A stretch of DNA of 64,000 bases from an uncultured Paracoccaceae bacterium (GTDB lineage Bacteria > Pseudomonadota > Alphaproteobacteria > Rhodobacterales > Rhodobacteraceae): positions 1-64,000 of the forward strand of contig CANMIX010000004.1 in assembly GCA_947497985.1 (NCBI GenBank). The letters run 5' to 3'. The first letter of the stretch is position 1. Every line of letters begins with the position of its first letter. A program made the translations under genes and the position numbers. The notes under the pieces were generated by a model that saw nothing but the letters and a program-made list of their open reading frames with translations, made no database searches and was not told the DNA's origin. Shown one piece after another: positions 46,431-55,319 of this stretch.

Positions 46431-48166
46431 ATGAAACGCTTTCCGTTCAAATCCGGCAAACCCACGTTACCGCGCCAGAAGGTTTCTTCAAACAATGCTC
46501 CGGACGTTTTGTTCTCAAAATGTCTGGTCCTGAACCGAAAAGGGCAAACGCAGGAAACGCTCCAGTTGTTGCGCAAGGCTCGTGGTTCGTATGAAACCGA
46601 CAGTCGCATCGATATGTTGATCGCAGAGACAGAGTTTCAACGCGGTGATTATGGTGCTGCCGTGTCGGCCTACCAAAATGTTCTACGCTTAAACCCACCG
46701 ACCATCGGGTGTTTGTGAACATTGGAGTAGCCTTGGAGGCCTTGGATCGCCATGCCGATGCAGCGAAGATGTTTGATACCGCATTAAAAATTTCACCGAA
46801 TTCCACCGAGGCCAAGGTGCGCAAAGCCCGTCTGGACTTGACGCTCAGTGATTGGGGTGATTTTGATCGGATTGAAAAGAGTATTGCGGACTTTAAGAAG
46901 TTGAAGGTCAGCTTCACCCCTGGCAGCTTTCTGGCTCTGGCTGACGACCCGTCGCTGCAGAAGAAAGTCTGTGAGAGCTATGTCTCAAGGGCGTACAACA
47001 TTCCCAAGACCAAACGCCACAAGCCGCGAGATCGGACCTCAAAGGACAAAATCCGCATCTGCTATTTTTCCTCCGATTTTCACCGACATGCCACCATGCG
47101 GCTGATAATCCGAATGTTGGAACTGCACGACAAAGATCGGTTCGAAGTCCACCTGTTTGATTATACTACAGCTGAACAGGTGCAGCCGTGGAAAGATAGA
47201 ATTCGCGCGACGGCCTGTCGCTATCACCCTGTGGTGAACATGCTCGACAGCGAGGTTGCCGCACTGGCGCGGGCGGAAGGGATCGACATTGCCGTTGATC
47301 TTAAAGGCCACACCAAAAATGGCCGCCCTCAGATTTTGATGCATCAACCAGCGCCGGTTTTGGTGTCTTATCTTGGGCACCCTGGCACGCTTGGCATCAA
47401 GGCTGTCGACTATATCGTGGCGGATCCCATTGTCATTCCGGAAAACCTGCGTCGCCATTACAGCGAGAAAATTTTATACATGCCTGACTGCTATCAGGTG
47501 ACGGACAATACGCGCAGCATTTCCGAACAGATCCCCACACGCGCGGATCTGGGCCTGCCTAATGGGGCAGTTGTGTTTTGCTGCTTCAATGTGAACTACA
47601 AGGTTACGCCCCGGGAATTTGATGTCTGGATGCGTGTCATGGCCGAGGTTGACAACAGTGTTCTTTGGCTTTGGTCGCTACATGAGGAGGCCCGCGACAA
47701 CCTGCGGGGTGAGGCAGAGGCACGTGGGATCGACCCGGACCGGCTCGTGTTTGCCGAAAGCGTCGGGCAGGAAGAACATCTGGCCCGTATTCAGAAGGCG
47801 GATATGTTCCTGGATACGTTTGCAGTTTGTGCCCATACCACAGCGTCTGACGCGCTTTGGGCCGGGTTGCCCTTGGTTACGATGGAGGGCCAACAATTCG
47901 CGGCCCGCGTGGCCAGCAGTATTTTGCATGCCATGGATCTGCCCGAACTGGTGACACGATCCCCTAACAAGTATGAGGCGTTGATTCTGGATCTGGCACA
48001 AAATCCCCAAAAGCTGTCGGCGATCCGCGCCAAAATCGCCGAAAAACGCGAAACTGCGCCGTTGTTTGACACCGAGCGCTTCACCCGCAATTGGGAAACC
48101 CAGCTGGAGCGCGCTTTGCAGCGATGCGAGAACCGGTTGAAACCAGAATATCTGATGCCTTTATAA
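46431..48166 (+). pseudogene. second GT41 SPINDLY-like glycosyltransferase, frameshifted
   Basis: A paralogue of the preceding gene split over two frames. 46431-46694 encodes the N-terminal TPR part (LNRKGQTQETLQLLRKARGS through SAYQNVLRLNP), then the frame changes near 46694-46697 and continues VFVNIGVALEALDRHADAAK, the rest of the TPR and the full catalytic domain. Adding one base in the CCC run at 46694-46696 restores LNPTDHRVFVN and a 578-residue protein, matching the paralogue in size and TPR register. Either a real one-base deletion or a sequencing error. The catalytic motifs (CAHTTASDALWAGLPLVTM, HPGTLGIKAVDYIVAD) are intact. Confidence 0.75.
46709..48166 (+). CDS. GT41 catalytic part as it would be read without frame repair
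   Basis: From GTG at 46709, a 485-residue product has one and a half TPR motifs and the whole glycosyltransferase domain. The GTG lacks a ribosome site, so independent translation is doubtful. Ends PEYLMPL, like the paralogue's PDHLMP, confirming common descent. Confidence 0.7.
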   Translation: MFVNIGVALEALDRHADAAKMFDTALKISPNSTEAKVRKARLDLTLSDWGDFDRIEKSIADFKKLKVSFTPGSFLALADDPSLQKKVCESYVSRAYNIPKTKRHKPRDRTSKDKIRICYFSSDFHRHATMRLIIRMLELHDKDRFEVHLFDYTTAEQVQPWKDRIRATACRYHPVVNMLDSEVAALARAEGIDIAVDLKGHTKNGRPQILMHQPAPVLVSYLGHPGTLGIKAVDYIVADPIVIPENLRRHYSEKILYMPDCYQVTDNTRSISEQIPTRADLGLPNGAVVFCCFNVNYKVTPREFDVWMRVMAEVDNSVLWLWSLHEEARDNLRGEAEARGIDPDRLVFAESVGQEEHLARIQKADMFLDTFAVCAHTTASDALWAGLPLVTMEGQQFAARVASSILHAMDLPELVTRSPNKYEALILDLAQNPQKLSAIRAKIAEKRETAPLFDTERFTRNWETQLERALQRCENRLKPEYLMPL

Positions 48167-48189
48167 CATAGACGCTGGCCGCGACGAAG

Positions 48190-48224
48190 AAGCCCCCGCG
48201 TCTGGGAAGACGTCGGGGGCTTTG
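48190..48224. terminator. hairpin between the GT41 and L,D-transpeptidase genes
   Basis: AAGCCCCCG-CGTCT-GGGA-AGACG-T-CGGGGGCTT, a long stem with one bulged T, between convergent genes. T tracts are short on both sides (TTTG plus, TTCTTCG minus), so it is a moderate bidirectional terminator. Confidence 0.6.
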
Positions 48225-48248
48225 TGCTGTCTTACGGTAAGACGTTGA

Positions 48249-48851
48249 TCAGAGCAGGCGCACTTTGGTGCCGATTTTGACCAGTTCAAACAGCTCTTCC
48301 ACATGCTGGTTATAAAGACCAATACAACCGGATGAGCTCTGACGACCGATTTTGCGTGTGTCATGGGTGCCGTGGATCAGATAGGCCGGCCATGTCAGAT
48401 ACATGGCGCGGGTGCCCAGCGGATTGCCCACTTGACCACCTTCCATACGGATCGGCAAGGATGGGTCACGTTCACGCATGGACGCGGTCGGCGTCCAGCT
48501 GGGTTTCTCGCGTTTGCGGACGACTTCGGTGTAGCCACGCTTGGTCAGCTCTTCCGTCAACGGAACAGATGACGGGAACAGACGGTATGTCTCACCATCG
48601 CCGCCCCAGTAGTGCAGCGCGCGTGAATTGATGTCGGCCAACAGGCAACCAACACCAAGCTCTTCGAAATGGTCCTGCCAACGCTGCTGCGAAAAGGCCG
48701 AGATATTTCGGTTTACCGGGATCTGGTCGCGAATTGCAGGTTCGTTCTGCGGAAAGGCATCCGTGGACTGCGCGCGCAGGACTGATGGGGTTGCAAGGCT
48801 GGCGCCTAGGCCCAACAGGGTGGCGCGGCGGGTATAAGTGCTCTTACTCAT
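48249..48851 (-). CDS. L,D-transpeptidase (YkuD), Tat-exported
   Basis: 200-residue periplasmic enzyme forming 3-3 peptidoglycan cross-links or attaching proteins to the wall. The N-terminus has a twin-arginine motif (TRRATLLGLGAS) and an Ala-rich cleavage region. The YkuD catalytic motif is intact: HGTHDTRKIGRQSSSGCIGL with the nucleophilic Cys. The frame starts at a GTG (48860); the ATG at 48851 is preferred. Carbapenem-insensitive cross-linking is known for the family. Confidence 0.92.
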   Translation of the reverse strand: MSKSTYTRRATLLGLGASLATPSVLRAQSTDAFPQNEPAIRDQIPVNRNISAFSQQRWQDHFEELGVGCLLADINSRALHYWGGDGETYRLFPSSVPLTEELTKRGYTEVVRKREKPSWTPTASMRERDPSLPIRMEGGQVGNPLGTRAMYLTWPAYLIHGTHDTRKIGRQSSSGCIGLYNQHVEELFELVKIGTKVRLL

Positions 48852-49041
48852 CTTGTTCACTCTGCTTGATCGATGGGATGCATTGCGGGTGATTATCTAT
48901 GCGTATCTAAAATATATCAGCGGGAAAAAGCCAAGAGCATGCACATTCACTTTTACGTATCCTTGTGATGATCTTTGCCGATACCTACTCTTATAGAGAA
49001 GCTTGAGTGTTGTTTATGCGTTTTATAGGGGAGGCTGAATT

Positions 49042-49941
49042 ATGGGCCAGAAAATCGCAATCGCAGTGATCCATGGGATGGGCAGCCAAGGGGCAGAGCG
49101 CCCGGCGCCACATGAATACGTCTTTTCTCATCAAATGTATTTTGGTCTGCGACAAGTCATGGGAGATGCGTTTTTCGAAGACGTGATCTGGCGGGAGATC
49201 TTTTGGTCGGACATTTTGCAGAAACGGCAGGATGATTTCCGCCAACATCTGGTCGAAAACGAAGGCGCGCGCTGGCCGTGGTTGCGTGGGTTTGCCATGA
49301 ACCGACTGGCGGATGCCGCGGCCTATCGCCGTGGAGCAGGCGACATGGGCAGCCGCAGCTATCAGGCCATCCATCACCGTATTTCTGAAACCATGGAAGA
49401 TCTGGAACGGCTCGCAGGGGGCGACACGCCGCTTTTGGTGTTTGCCCACTCGCTGGGCGGGCACATCATGTCCAATTACATCTACGACCAATTTGCCAAC
49501 AAACCGGTGGTCGAGCCCAAAAGCAGCTTTCAACGGTTTGAAACGCTGAGCCATTTTGTGACTTTTGGCTGCAATATCCCGGTCTTTACCTTTAATGAGC
49601 CACGGGATGAAATCCGTCCCATTCAGTATCCGGGAAAACGGGTTGAGATGCGCGGCGTTGGGCGCCCCTGGTGGTTGAATTTCAACGATCGTGACGATTT
49701 CCTTGGCATGCCGTTGGCACCGTCGTCGCCGCATTATCAGGCCATGGCGGATCGGGGGGAGTTGCAGGAAAGCTGGATCAATACGCGGCCTTGGGTCACC
49801 GGTATGACGCCCTTGTCCCATAATCTATTCTGGAAGGATCGAAACTTTCACCAGATGCTGGCCCCCTTGATGAAAGCTGCCAGCACGGCGGATATTCTGG
49901 ATGTGGCCGAACCGTCCGCACCGGCCAAATTGGTTGCCTGA
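49042..49941 (+). CDS. alpha/beta-hydrolase, lipase-like, unknown substrate
   Basis: 299-residue protein with the serine-hydrolase nucleophile elbow FAHSLGGHIMS, the oxyanion-region VIHGMGSQG near the N-terminus and a C-terminal HNLFW His that could complete the triad. No signal peptide, so probably cytosolic. A hydrophobic-poor insert at 60-110 is charged. Family unclear; substrate unknown. Stands alone and is convergent with mmsA. Confidence 0.7.
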   Translation: MGQKIAIAVIHGMGSQGAERPAPHEYVFSHQMYFGLRQVMGDAFFEDVIWREIFWSDILQKRQDDFRQHLVENEGARWPWLRGFAMNRLADAAAYRRGAGDMGSRSYQAIHHRISETMEDLERLAGGDTPLLVFAHSLGGHIMSNYIYDQFANKPVVEPKSSFQRFETLSHFVTFGCNIPVFTFNEPRDEIRPIQYPGKRVEMRGVGRPWWLNFNDRDDFLGMPLAPSSPHYQAMADRGELQESWINTRPWVTGMTPLSHNLFWKDRNFHQMLAPLMKAASTADILDVAEPSAPAKLVA

Positions 49942-49979
49942 ACCAGCCAGTGTCTAAATCAAGCTGTGCCCAAACCAAA

Positions 49980-50007
49980 AAAGCCCCGGACAATGCCGGG
50001 GCTTTTT
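49980..50007. terminator. bidirectional terminator, hydrolase / mmsA
   Basis: AAAGCCCCGG-ACAATG-CCGGGGCTTT with TT after it on the plus strand and a run of A before it, so T on the minus strand as well, between convergent genes. Confidence 0.88.
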
Positions 50008-50024
50008 CATTTAAGGTCAGTGCC

Positions 50025-51524
50025 TTAATCAATTGATTTGAAGTTCAGCGCCGCGCCGTCTTTGATGCCAGAGAACCAGCGGGCTGAGACTTTTTTGCTC
50101 TTGGTGTAGAACTTGAACGCATCCGGGCCGTATTGGTCCAAATCGCCAAAGCCGGATTTTTTCCAGCCGCCGAACGAATAATAGGACAGCGGTACAGGGA
50201 TCGGGAAGTTGACACCAACCATGCCGACCTCAACCCGGGCGACAAAGTCACGCGCCACATCGCCATCTGCGGTATAGATCGCGGTGCCATTGCCATAGGC
50301 GTTGTCTTGGATCAGCTGCAGCGCATCCTCGTAATTGTCTTGGCGCACCATGGACAGAACCGGGCCAAAGACCTCTTCTTTGTAGATGTCCATATCCGGG
50401 GTCACGTCGTCAAACAGGGTCGGACCCACGAAATAGCCATCTTCATAGCCTTGGATCGACAGGCCGCGACCGTCGGTCAGGATTTTGGCACCTTGCTCCA
50501 CGCCGGAAGAGATCAGCCCTTCGATCCGATCCTTGGCCTGGGCGGTGATCACCGGGCCAAAATCCACATCGTCGCCACCGGTATAGGGGGCCACTTTCAA
50601 GCTTTCGATGCGGGGAACCAGCTTGTCCACCAGTTTGTCGGCAGTCTCTTTGCCAACCGGAACCGCGACCGAGATCGCCATGCAGCGTTCGCCCGCCGCG
50701 CCAAAACCGGCACCAATCAGCGCATCCGCCGCTTTGTCGATGTCGGCGTCGGGCATGATGATCATGTGGTTTTTGGCGCCACCAAAACACTGGGCCCGTT
50801 TGCCATTGGTCGCCGCACGACCATAGATGTATTGCGCAATTGGGGTGGAGCCGACAAAGCCAACCGCCTGAACGGTCTCATTATCCAGGATCGCGTCAAC
50901 GCATTCCTTGTCGCCGTGCACAACCTGAACCACACCGGCGGGCAGGCCGGCCTCGATGAACAGTTCCGCCAGACGCATGGATGTTTTGGGCGTACGCTCG
51001 GATGGTTTCAAGATGATCGCATTGCCACAAGCCACGGCCGGGGACATTTTCCACAGCGGGATCATGGCTGGGAAGTTGAACGGGGTGATGCCCGCTACAA
51101 CGCCCAACGGCTGGCGCATGGAGTAAAGGTCAATCCCGGTGCCCGCATCAACGGTATATTCCCCTTTGAGGTAGGAAGGCAGACCCATGCAAACCTCAAC
51201 CACTTCGAGACCGCGCTGAATGTCGCCTTTTGCGTCCGGAATGGTCTTGCCGTGTTCGCGCGACAGGATCTCGGCCAGCTCGTCCATGTGTTCGTTGATC
51301 AGCGCTCCGAATTTCATGAAGACGCGGGCGCGGCGCTGTGGGTTGACCTTGGCCCATTCCTTTTGCGCGATGGCGGCACGTTCAACCGCAGCATCCAATT
51401 CGGACTGGCTGGCAAGCGGGACTTTGTAAATCACTTCGCCCGTCGCTGGGTTGCGGGCTTCGGCAAAGCGACCGGATGTACCGGCAACCAGTTCACCGTC
51501 GATGTAATGGGTCAGGTCCTGCAT
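50025..51524 (-). CDS. mmsA: CoA-acylating methylmalonate-semialdehyde dehydrogenase
   Basis: Oxidises methylmalonate semialdehyde to propionyl-CoA, the last step of valine (and part of inositol) breakdown. The 499-residue aldehyde dehydrogenase has the catalytic cysteine in GERCMAISVAVPV, NAD-site FNFPAMIPLW and GFVGSTPIAQYIYGRA, and lacks the classical Glu general base, as in this subfamily. The frame is open 65 codons further upstream into the LysR gene; the ATG at 51524 lies 6 bases after GGAGG and starts MQDLTHYIDG. It is divergent from a LysR regulator. Confidence 0.95.
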   Translation of the reverse strand: MQDLTHYIDGELVAGTSGRFAEARNPATGEVIYKVPLASQSELDAAVERAAIAQKEWAKVNPQRRARVFMKFGALINEHMDELAEILSREHGKTIPDAKGDIQRGLEVVEVCMGLPSYLKGEYTVDAGTGIDLYSMRQPLGVVAGITPFNFPAMIPLWKMSPAVACGNAIILKPSERTPKTSMRLAELFIEAGLPAGVVQVVHGDKECVDAILDNETVQAVGFVGSTPIAQYIYGRAATNGKRAQCFGGAKNHMIIMPDADIDKAADALIGAGFGAAGERCMAISVAVPVGKETADKLVDKLVPRIESLKVAPYTGGDDVDFGPVITAQAKDRIEGLISSGVEQGAKILTDGRGLSIQGYEDGYFVGPTLFDDVTPDMDIYKEEVFGPVLSMVRQDNYEDALQLIQDNAYGNGTAIYTADGDVARDFVARVEVGMVGVNFPIPVPLSYYSFGGWKKSGFGDLDQYGPDAFKFYTKSKKVSARWFSGIKDGAALNFKSID

Positions 51525-51707
51525 GGGAATCCTCCAAAATGCGTTCTTGGCCCCAGCATAGGATTGCAAAAAACGTTGTGACAGAGGAAAGATCTCAAAC
51601 GGATCTTGCAAAAACGCAATGAGTTTACTCTTGGTTAACCATGACACCGATACGGTCAGCATGCGGAGAAAACAGGGGTTTTCCGGGTTTCCAGAAGGGA
51701 AAAGGCA

Positions 51708-52604
51708 ATGGAACCACAATGGGATGATATGAAAGTCTTCCTCGCAGTTGCGAGAGAGGCAAGCCTGTCCGGGGCAGGGCGGGTGTTAAAGATGGACCCC
51801 GCCACGGTTGGACGTCGGGTTTCGCGGTTTGAATCGGCGCTTGGAACATCGCTTTTCGTAAAATCGCCTCAAGGTTACGCACTCAGCGCGGCGGGCGATC
51901 GTCTGTTGGCGCATGCGGAATCTGCAGAGCAAGCAATGCGAGCAGGGCGTGAGGCCCTGAGCGGGCCCAGCGATACACTGTCGGGTCAAATCCGCATCGG
52001 TGCCCCCGATGGCAGCGCAAATTACGTTTTACCCCAAGTGGTTGCGAAGATTTCCGAGAAGAACCCCGACTTGGATATTCAAATTGTTGCCCTGCCGCGC
52101 GTGATCAATCTGACCCGACGCGAGGCGGATATGGCCGTCACCGTCAGCGCGCCGACCGCCGGACAGCTGCTGGTTCAGAAGATTTGCGACTATAAATTGC
52201 ACCTTGTGGCGTCACGTCACTACTTGCGCGACCACGGTCCGATTGAGAAATTGGAAGACATCAAGAACCATAAGATGATCGGCTATATCCCGGATATGAT
52301 TTTTGACCGGGAGCTCGACTACCTCAGCGAATTGGGGGTGGAACGGGTTCACATGGCCTCAAACTCTGTTGCGGTCCAGATCAAGTTGGCCGCAGAAGGC
52401 ACAGCGCTATGCGTCGCCCATGACTTTACTCTTCCGGGGCACCGGATGTTGCGGAAAATACTGACCGATCAGGTCAGCCTGACTCGCAGTTTCTATTTGG
52501 TGCGTCATCAGGGCGATCAACGCAGTGAAAGACTGAACCGGTTTGCGCAAGAATTGTCCAAAGGCATCCGCGAAGAAATCACAAGTTTGGAAGCCTTGAC
52601 TTGA
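51708..52604 (+). CDS. LysR-family transcriptional regulator
   Basis: 298-residue regulator with the N-terminal winged helix (MKVFLAVAREASLSGAGRVL, VGRRVSRFESALGTSLFVKS) and a periplasmic-binding-like effector domain. Divergent from mmsA across 184 bases, so it most likely controls valine catabolism, though the effector is not known. The other half of the pathway, at 41-44 kb, shows a different candidate operator (AACGATCGTT). Confidence 0.9.
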   Translation: MEPQWDDMKVFLAVAREASLSGAGRVLKMDPATVGRRVSRFESALGTSLFVKSPQGYALSAAGDRLLAHAESAEQAMRAGREALSGPSDTLSGQIRIGAPDGSANYVLPQVVAKISEKNPDLDIQIVALPRVINLTRREADMAVTVSAPTAGQLLVQKICDYKLHLVASRHYLRDHGPIEKLEDIKNHKMIGYIPDMIFDRELDYLSELGVERVHMASNSVAVQIKLAAEGTALCVAHDFTLPGHRMLRKILTDQVSLTRSFYLVRHQGDQRSERLNRFAQELSKGIREEITSLEALT

Positions 52605-52660
52605 TCATCTATTGCGGAAACAGTTGTGAATAAGGAATAAAATTACGAGTAGGAGGCGTA

Positions 52661-53095
52661 ATGCTAGTCCAATTGATTTTGAAGTCCAAAGCCAATGCCA
52701 GCGTATTTACGGTTGCACCTGACGCCACTGTGGCGCAAGCGGCTGAGATCCTTGCCACGAACCGGATCGGTACGGTTATTATCTCGTCCACAGGTGACAC
52801 GGCTGAAGGTATTTTGTCGGAACGCGATATTGTACGGGAGCTGGCTGTCAGCGGTTCAGGCTGTCTAAACGAGCCGGTGCGCGAATACATGACCCAGAAA
52901 TTGGTGACCTGCAGCCCGCAGGACAATGCCGAAGATGTCTTGCGCAAGATGACTGAAGGCCGGTTCCGTCACATGCCCGTTGTGGTTGATGGCACCCTCA
53001 AAGGGATCGTGACCTTGGGCGATGTGGTCAAGGCGCAGCTGAGTGAGCTGGAAATGGAAAAAGACGCGCTGGAAGGTATGATCCGCGGGATGTAA
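52661..53095 (+). CDS. CBS-domain protein
   Basis: 144-residue protein of two CBS domains (about 5-65 and 78-140: SVFTVAPDATVAQAAEILAT, NRIGTVIISSTGD; LVTCSPQDNAEDVLRKMTEG, FRHMPVVVDGTLKGIVTLGD). CBS pairs bind adenosyl nucleotides or NAD and regulate partner proteins; none is fused here. Preceded by AGGAGG. Stand-alone CBS proteins are common in alphaproteobacteria. Confidence 0.9.
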   Translation: MLVQLILKSKANASVFTVAPDATVAQAAEILATNRIGTVIISSTGDTAEGILSERDIVRELAVSGSGCLNEPVREYMTQKLVTCSPQDNAEDVLRKMTEGRFRHMPVVVDGTLKGIVTLGDVVKAQLSELEMEKDALEGMIRGM

Positions 53096-53271
53096 GCGCA
53101 AATACGCGTCATTTTTATTGAGACATCACGTGGCGCAGCGCAGCGGGCCAGGCTGCGCCATGTAAATTTGGTGTTTCGGTCACTTTTGCCCCGTTTCCTT
53201 CTGTTTTACCTTGCAAATCCGCCACGAAATATGATTGCGTGCCCGCAACAGAATGCCAGGAGGAGGGCATC

Positions 53272-53769
53272 ATGCGGGTCGCGTTATATCCGGGAACTTT
53301 TGATCCGATCACCCTCGGTCATGTCGATATCATCCGTCGCGCCAGCGCGTTGGTGGACAAGCTGGTGATTGGTGTTGCGATCAACCGCGACAAGGGTCCG
53401 TTGTTCAGTCTCGAAGAACGGGTTGCGATGATCGAGGCAGAATGCGCGATCCTCAGCGAAGAGACCGGAACCGAAATCGTCGCCCATCCCTTTGAAAACC
53501 TGTTGATCGACTGTGCTCGTGATGTGGGCGCGCAACTGATTGTGCGCGGCTTACGCGCGGTTGCCGATTTTGAATATGAATACCAGATGGTTGGCATGAA
53601 TCGCGCGCTCGACAGTTCGGTCGAAACCGTGTTCCTGATGGCCGAGGCCAAGCATCAGGCGATTGCATCAAAACTGGTCAAGGAAATCGCGCGTCTCGGC
53701 GGCGATGTGTCAAAATTCGTCACGCCGCTGGTGCATGACAAGCTGGTGGAACGACTGCACGGCAAGTGA
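53272..53769 (+). CDS. coaD: pantetheine-phosphate adenylyltransferase
   Basis: Fourth step of coenzyme A synthesis: 4'-phosphopantetheine plus ATP to dephospho-CoA. The 165-residue product has the nucleotidyl-transferase signature YPGTFDPITLGHVDII and the conserved RGLRAVADFEYEYQM. An in-frame ATG at 53239 lacks a site; the ATG at 53272 follows GGAGGA. Confidence 0.95.
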   Translation: MRVALYPGTFDPITLGHVDIIRRASALVDKLVIGVAINRDKGPLFSLEERVAMIEAECAILSEETGTEIVAHPFENLLIDCARDVGAQLIVRGLRAVADFEYEYQMVGMNRALDSSVETVFLMAEAKHQAIASKLVKEIARLGGDVSKFVTPLVHDKLVERLHGK

Positions 53770-53793
53770 CACGATCAACATGTACCGAATGTG

Positions 53794-53819
53794 AGGCGGC
53801 CCTGTGGGTCGCCTTTTTT
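53794..53819 (+). terminator. intrinsic terminator of coaD
   Basis: AGGCGGCCC-TGT-GGGTCGCCT (one G-T pair) followed by TTTTT, 25 bases after the stop. Confidence 0.8.
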
Positions 53820-53858
53820 GTTGGCGTTAAGAGGCGTTCACCGCCAAAAGGCCATCCA

Positions 53859-54062
53859 ATGGGTCAACTCAAAGAGTTTCTTGCCCAAAAAGACCATATG
53901 CTCATCCCCGAACAAGATCACGTCCGTGATTATCGCAATCAGGATGAAGCTTCCCAGCCATACAGCGATCTTATGTGTCATATGAAAGTGGCCGATAAAA
54001 AGAAAATGCCCGGCCAGATATGCCTGACCGGGCGCGAAATCTCAACCCTTTGGGTGGGTTAG
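53859..54062 (+). CDS. possible small protein, doubtful
   Basis: 67-codon frame, MGQLKEFLAQKDHMLIPEQD onward, preceded by AAAAGG. It is charged and has no recognised family. Its last third overlaps the gap terminator hairpin (53996-54033), and its upstream extension contains the coaD terminator, so it may be a chance frame. Listed because the spacing and ribosome site are acceptable. Confidence 0.3.
   Translation: MGQLKEFLAQKDHMLIPEQDHVRDYRNQDEASQPYSDLMCHMKVADKKKMPGQICLTGREISTLWVG
53996..54033 (-). terminator. intrinsic terminator of gap
   Basis: On the minus strand GCCCGGTCAG-GCATAT-CTGGCCGGGC (one wobble), followed by ATTTTCTTTTTATC, about 37 bases after the gap stop. Confidence 0.85.
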
Positions 54063-54069
54063 GGGGCGA

Positions 54070-55071
54070 TTAGCCCAGGTTGCCCATGGCAACAGCCACA
54101 TCCGCCATCCGACAGGAGAAACCCCATTCATTGTCATACCACGCCAGAACCCGAACCGTACGACCACCAACGACGCGGGTTTGATCCGGTGCAAAGATCG
54201 AGCTTTCAGGGCTGTGGTTGAAATCAACCGAGACGAGCGGCGCGGGCTCATAGCCCAAAACGCCTTTCATCTGACCCATGGAAGCTTCTTGCATGATCGA
54301 GTTGATCTGATCTGCAGTGACGTCCTGGCCGGCCTGAAAGGTCAAATCCACAGCCGAGACATTGGGCGTGGGCACACGAATGGCGGAGCCGTCCAATTTG
54401 CCCTTCATGGCTGGCAGAACCTCACCCAGCGCCTTTGCCGCACCGGTAGAGGTCGGAATCATCGCCATCGCCGCACCGCGTGCACGGTACAGATCGCTGT
54501 GGCGGCGGTCCAATGTGGGCTGGTCGCCGGTGTAGGAGTGGATGGTGGTCATGATGCCGCTCTCGATGCCAACGGTCTGATCCAGAACCTTAGCCAGCGG
54601 AGCCAGACAGTTGGTGGTGCATGACCCGTTCGAGATCATCACCTCATTCGCGGCCATTTCGTGGTCATTGACCCCAAAAACCACGGTGCGGTCGACGTTC
54701 TTGCCAGGCGCGGATAGCAGCACGCGTTTGGCGCCCCGCTCGATATGTTTGTTTGCTTTCTCACCGTCGTTGAACTGGCCGGTGCATTCGAGAACCACAT
54801 CGCAGCCCTCCCAATCCAGCGTGTCCATGTCATAGGTGGAGAACATCTGCATGTCGCCGCGACCCATGTTCATGGTGTTCTCGCCGATGGTCACCTCACC
54901 CGGGAAGCGTCCATGCACACTGTCGTACTTGATGAGATGCGCCGCAGTTTCCAAAGGTCCGGTGGCGTTGACCTTGATCACTTCGATATCGTCCCGACCT
55001 GACCCGGCAATATGGGACAGGGTGCAGCGGCCGATGCGGCCAAATCCGTTAATACCAACTTTAATGGTCAT
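54070..55071 (-). CDS. gap: glyceraldehyde-3-phosphate dehydrogenase
   Basis: NAD-dependent glycolytic and gluconeogenic enzyme. The 333-residue product has the Rossmann start MTIKVGINGFGRIGRCTL, the catalytic cysteine in SNGSCTTNCLAPL, the Ser-Gly-rich anion sites and HSYTGDQPTLDRRHSDL. The ATG at 55071 follows GGAGAG by 7 bases (an earlier in-frame Met at 55086 has no site). The upstream region to the divergent DUF808 gene holds several LacI-type operator-like sequences. Confidence 0.96.
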   Translation of the reverse strand: MTIKVGINGFGRIGRCTLSHIAGSGRDDIEVIKVNATGPLETAAHLIKYDSVHGRFPGEVTIGENTMNMGRGDMQMFSTYDMDTLDWEGCDVVLECTGQFNDGEKANKHIERGAKRVLLSAPGKNVDRTVVFGVNDHEMAANEVMISNGSCTTNCLAPLAKVLDQTVGIESGIMTTIHSYTGDQPTLDRRHSDLYRARGAAMAMIPTSTGAAKALGEVLPAMKGKLDGSAIRVPTPNVSAVDLTFQAGQDVTADQINSIMQEASMGQMKGVLGYEPAPLVSVDFNHSPESSIFAPDQTRVVGGRTVRVLAWYDNEWGFSCRMADVAVAMGNLG

Positions 55072-55159
55072 AATGCATCTCTCCAAACGAGCGTCCGTTG
55101 GTCAGGCTATAGCGGCCCTCTTTAATTTCCTAAAGGAAAAAAGTGTATAAATGACAGAC

Positions 55160-55247
55160 TGTTAGCGCAAAACATGACCGTTGGCGTTAACGAAATTCTG
55201 CGGTTGCGATAACATGCAGCACGGGGAAATTTTCGGTTGCGCTAACG
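55160..55247. promoter_or_regulatory. cluster of four LacI-type operator-like sites
   Basis: Between divergent gap and DUF808 genes: TGTTAGCGCAAAAC (55160-55173), CGTTGGCGTTAACG (55179-55192), CGGTTGCGATAACA (55201-55214) and CGGTTGCGCTAACG (55234-55247). Each approximates the LacI-family palindrome TGTTAGCGCTAACA. Sites two and four begin 55 bases apart and three and four 33 apart, near whole helical turns. The pattern resembles sites of the alphaproteobacterial central-carbon regulator CceR, but that assignment is inference. Confidence 0.5.
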
Positions 55248-55319
55248 CTTGTTTGCCTGCGCATTTTCGCTAGGGTGCGGAGCAGACTCACCTTTGGCAA
55301 GGCAATAAGGAAAAATGGT

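Noticed and set aside
50133-51581. 482-codon open frame on the plus strand
   Set aside because: Antisense shadow of mmsA.
53766-53858. N-terminal extension of the small frame after coaD
   Set aside because: It contains the coaD terminator hairpin.
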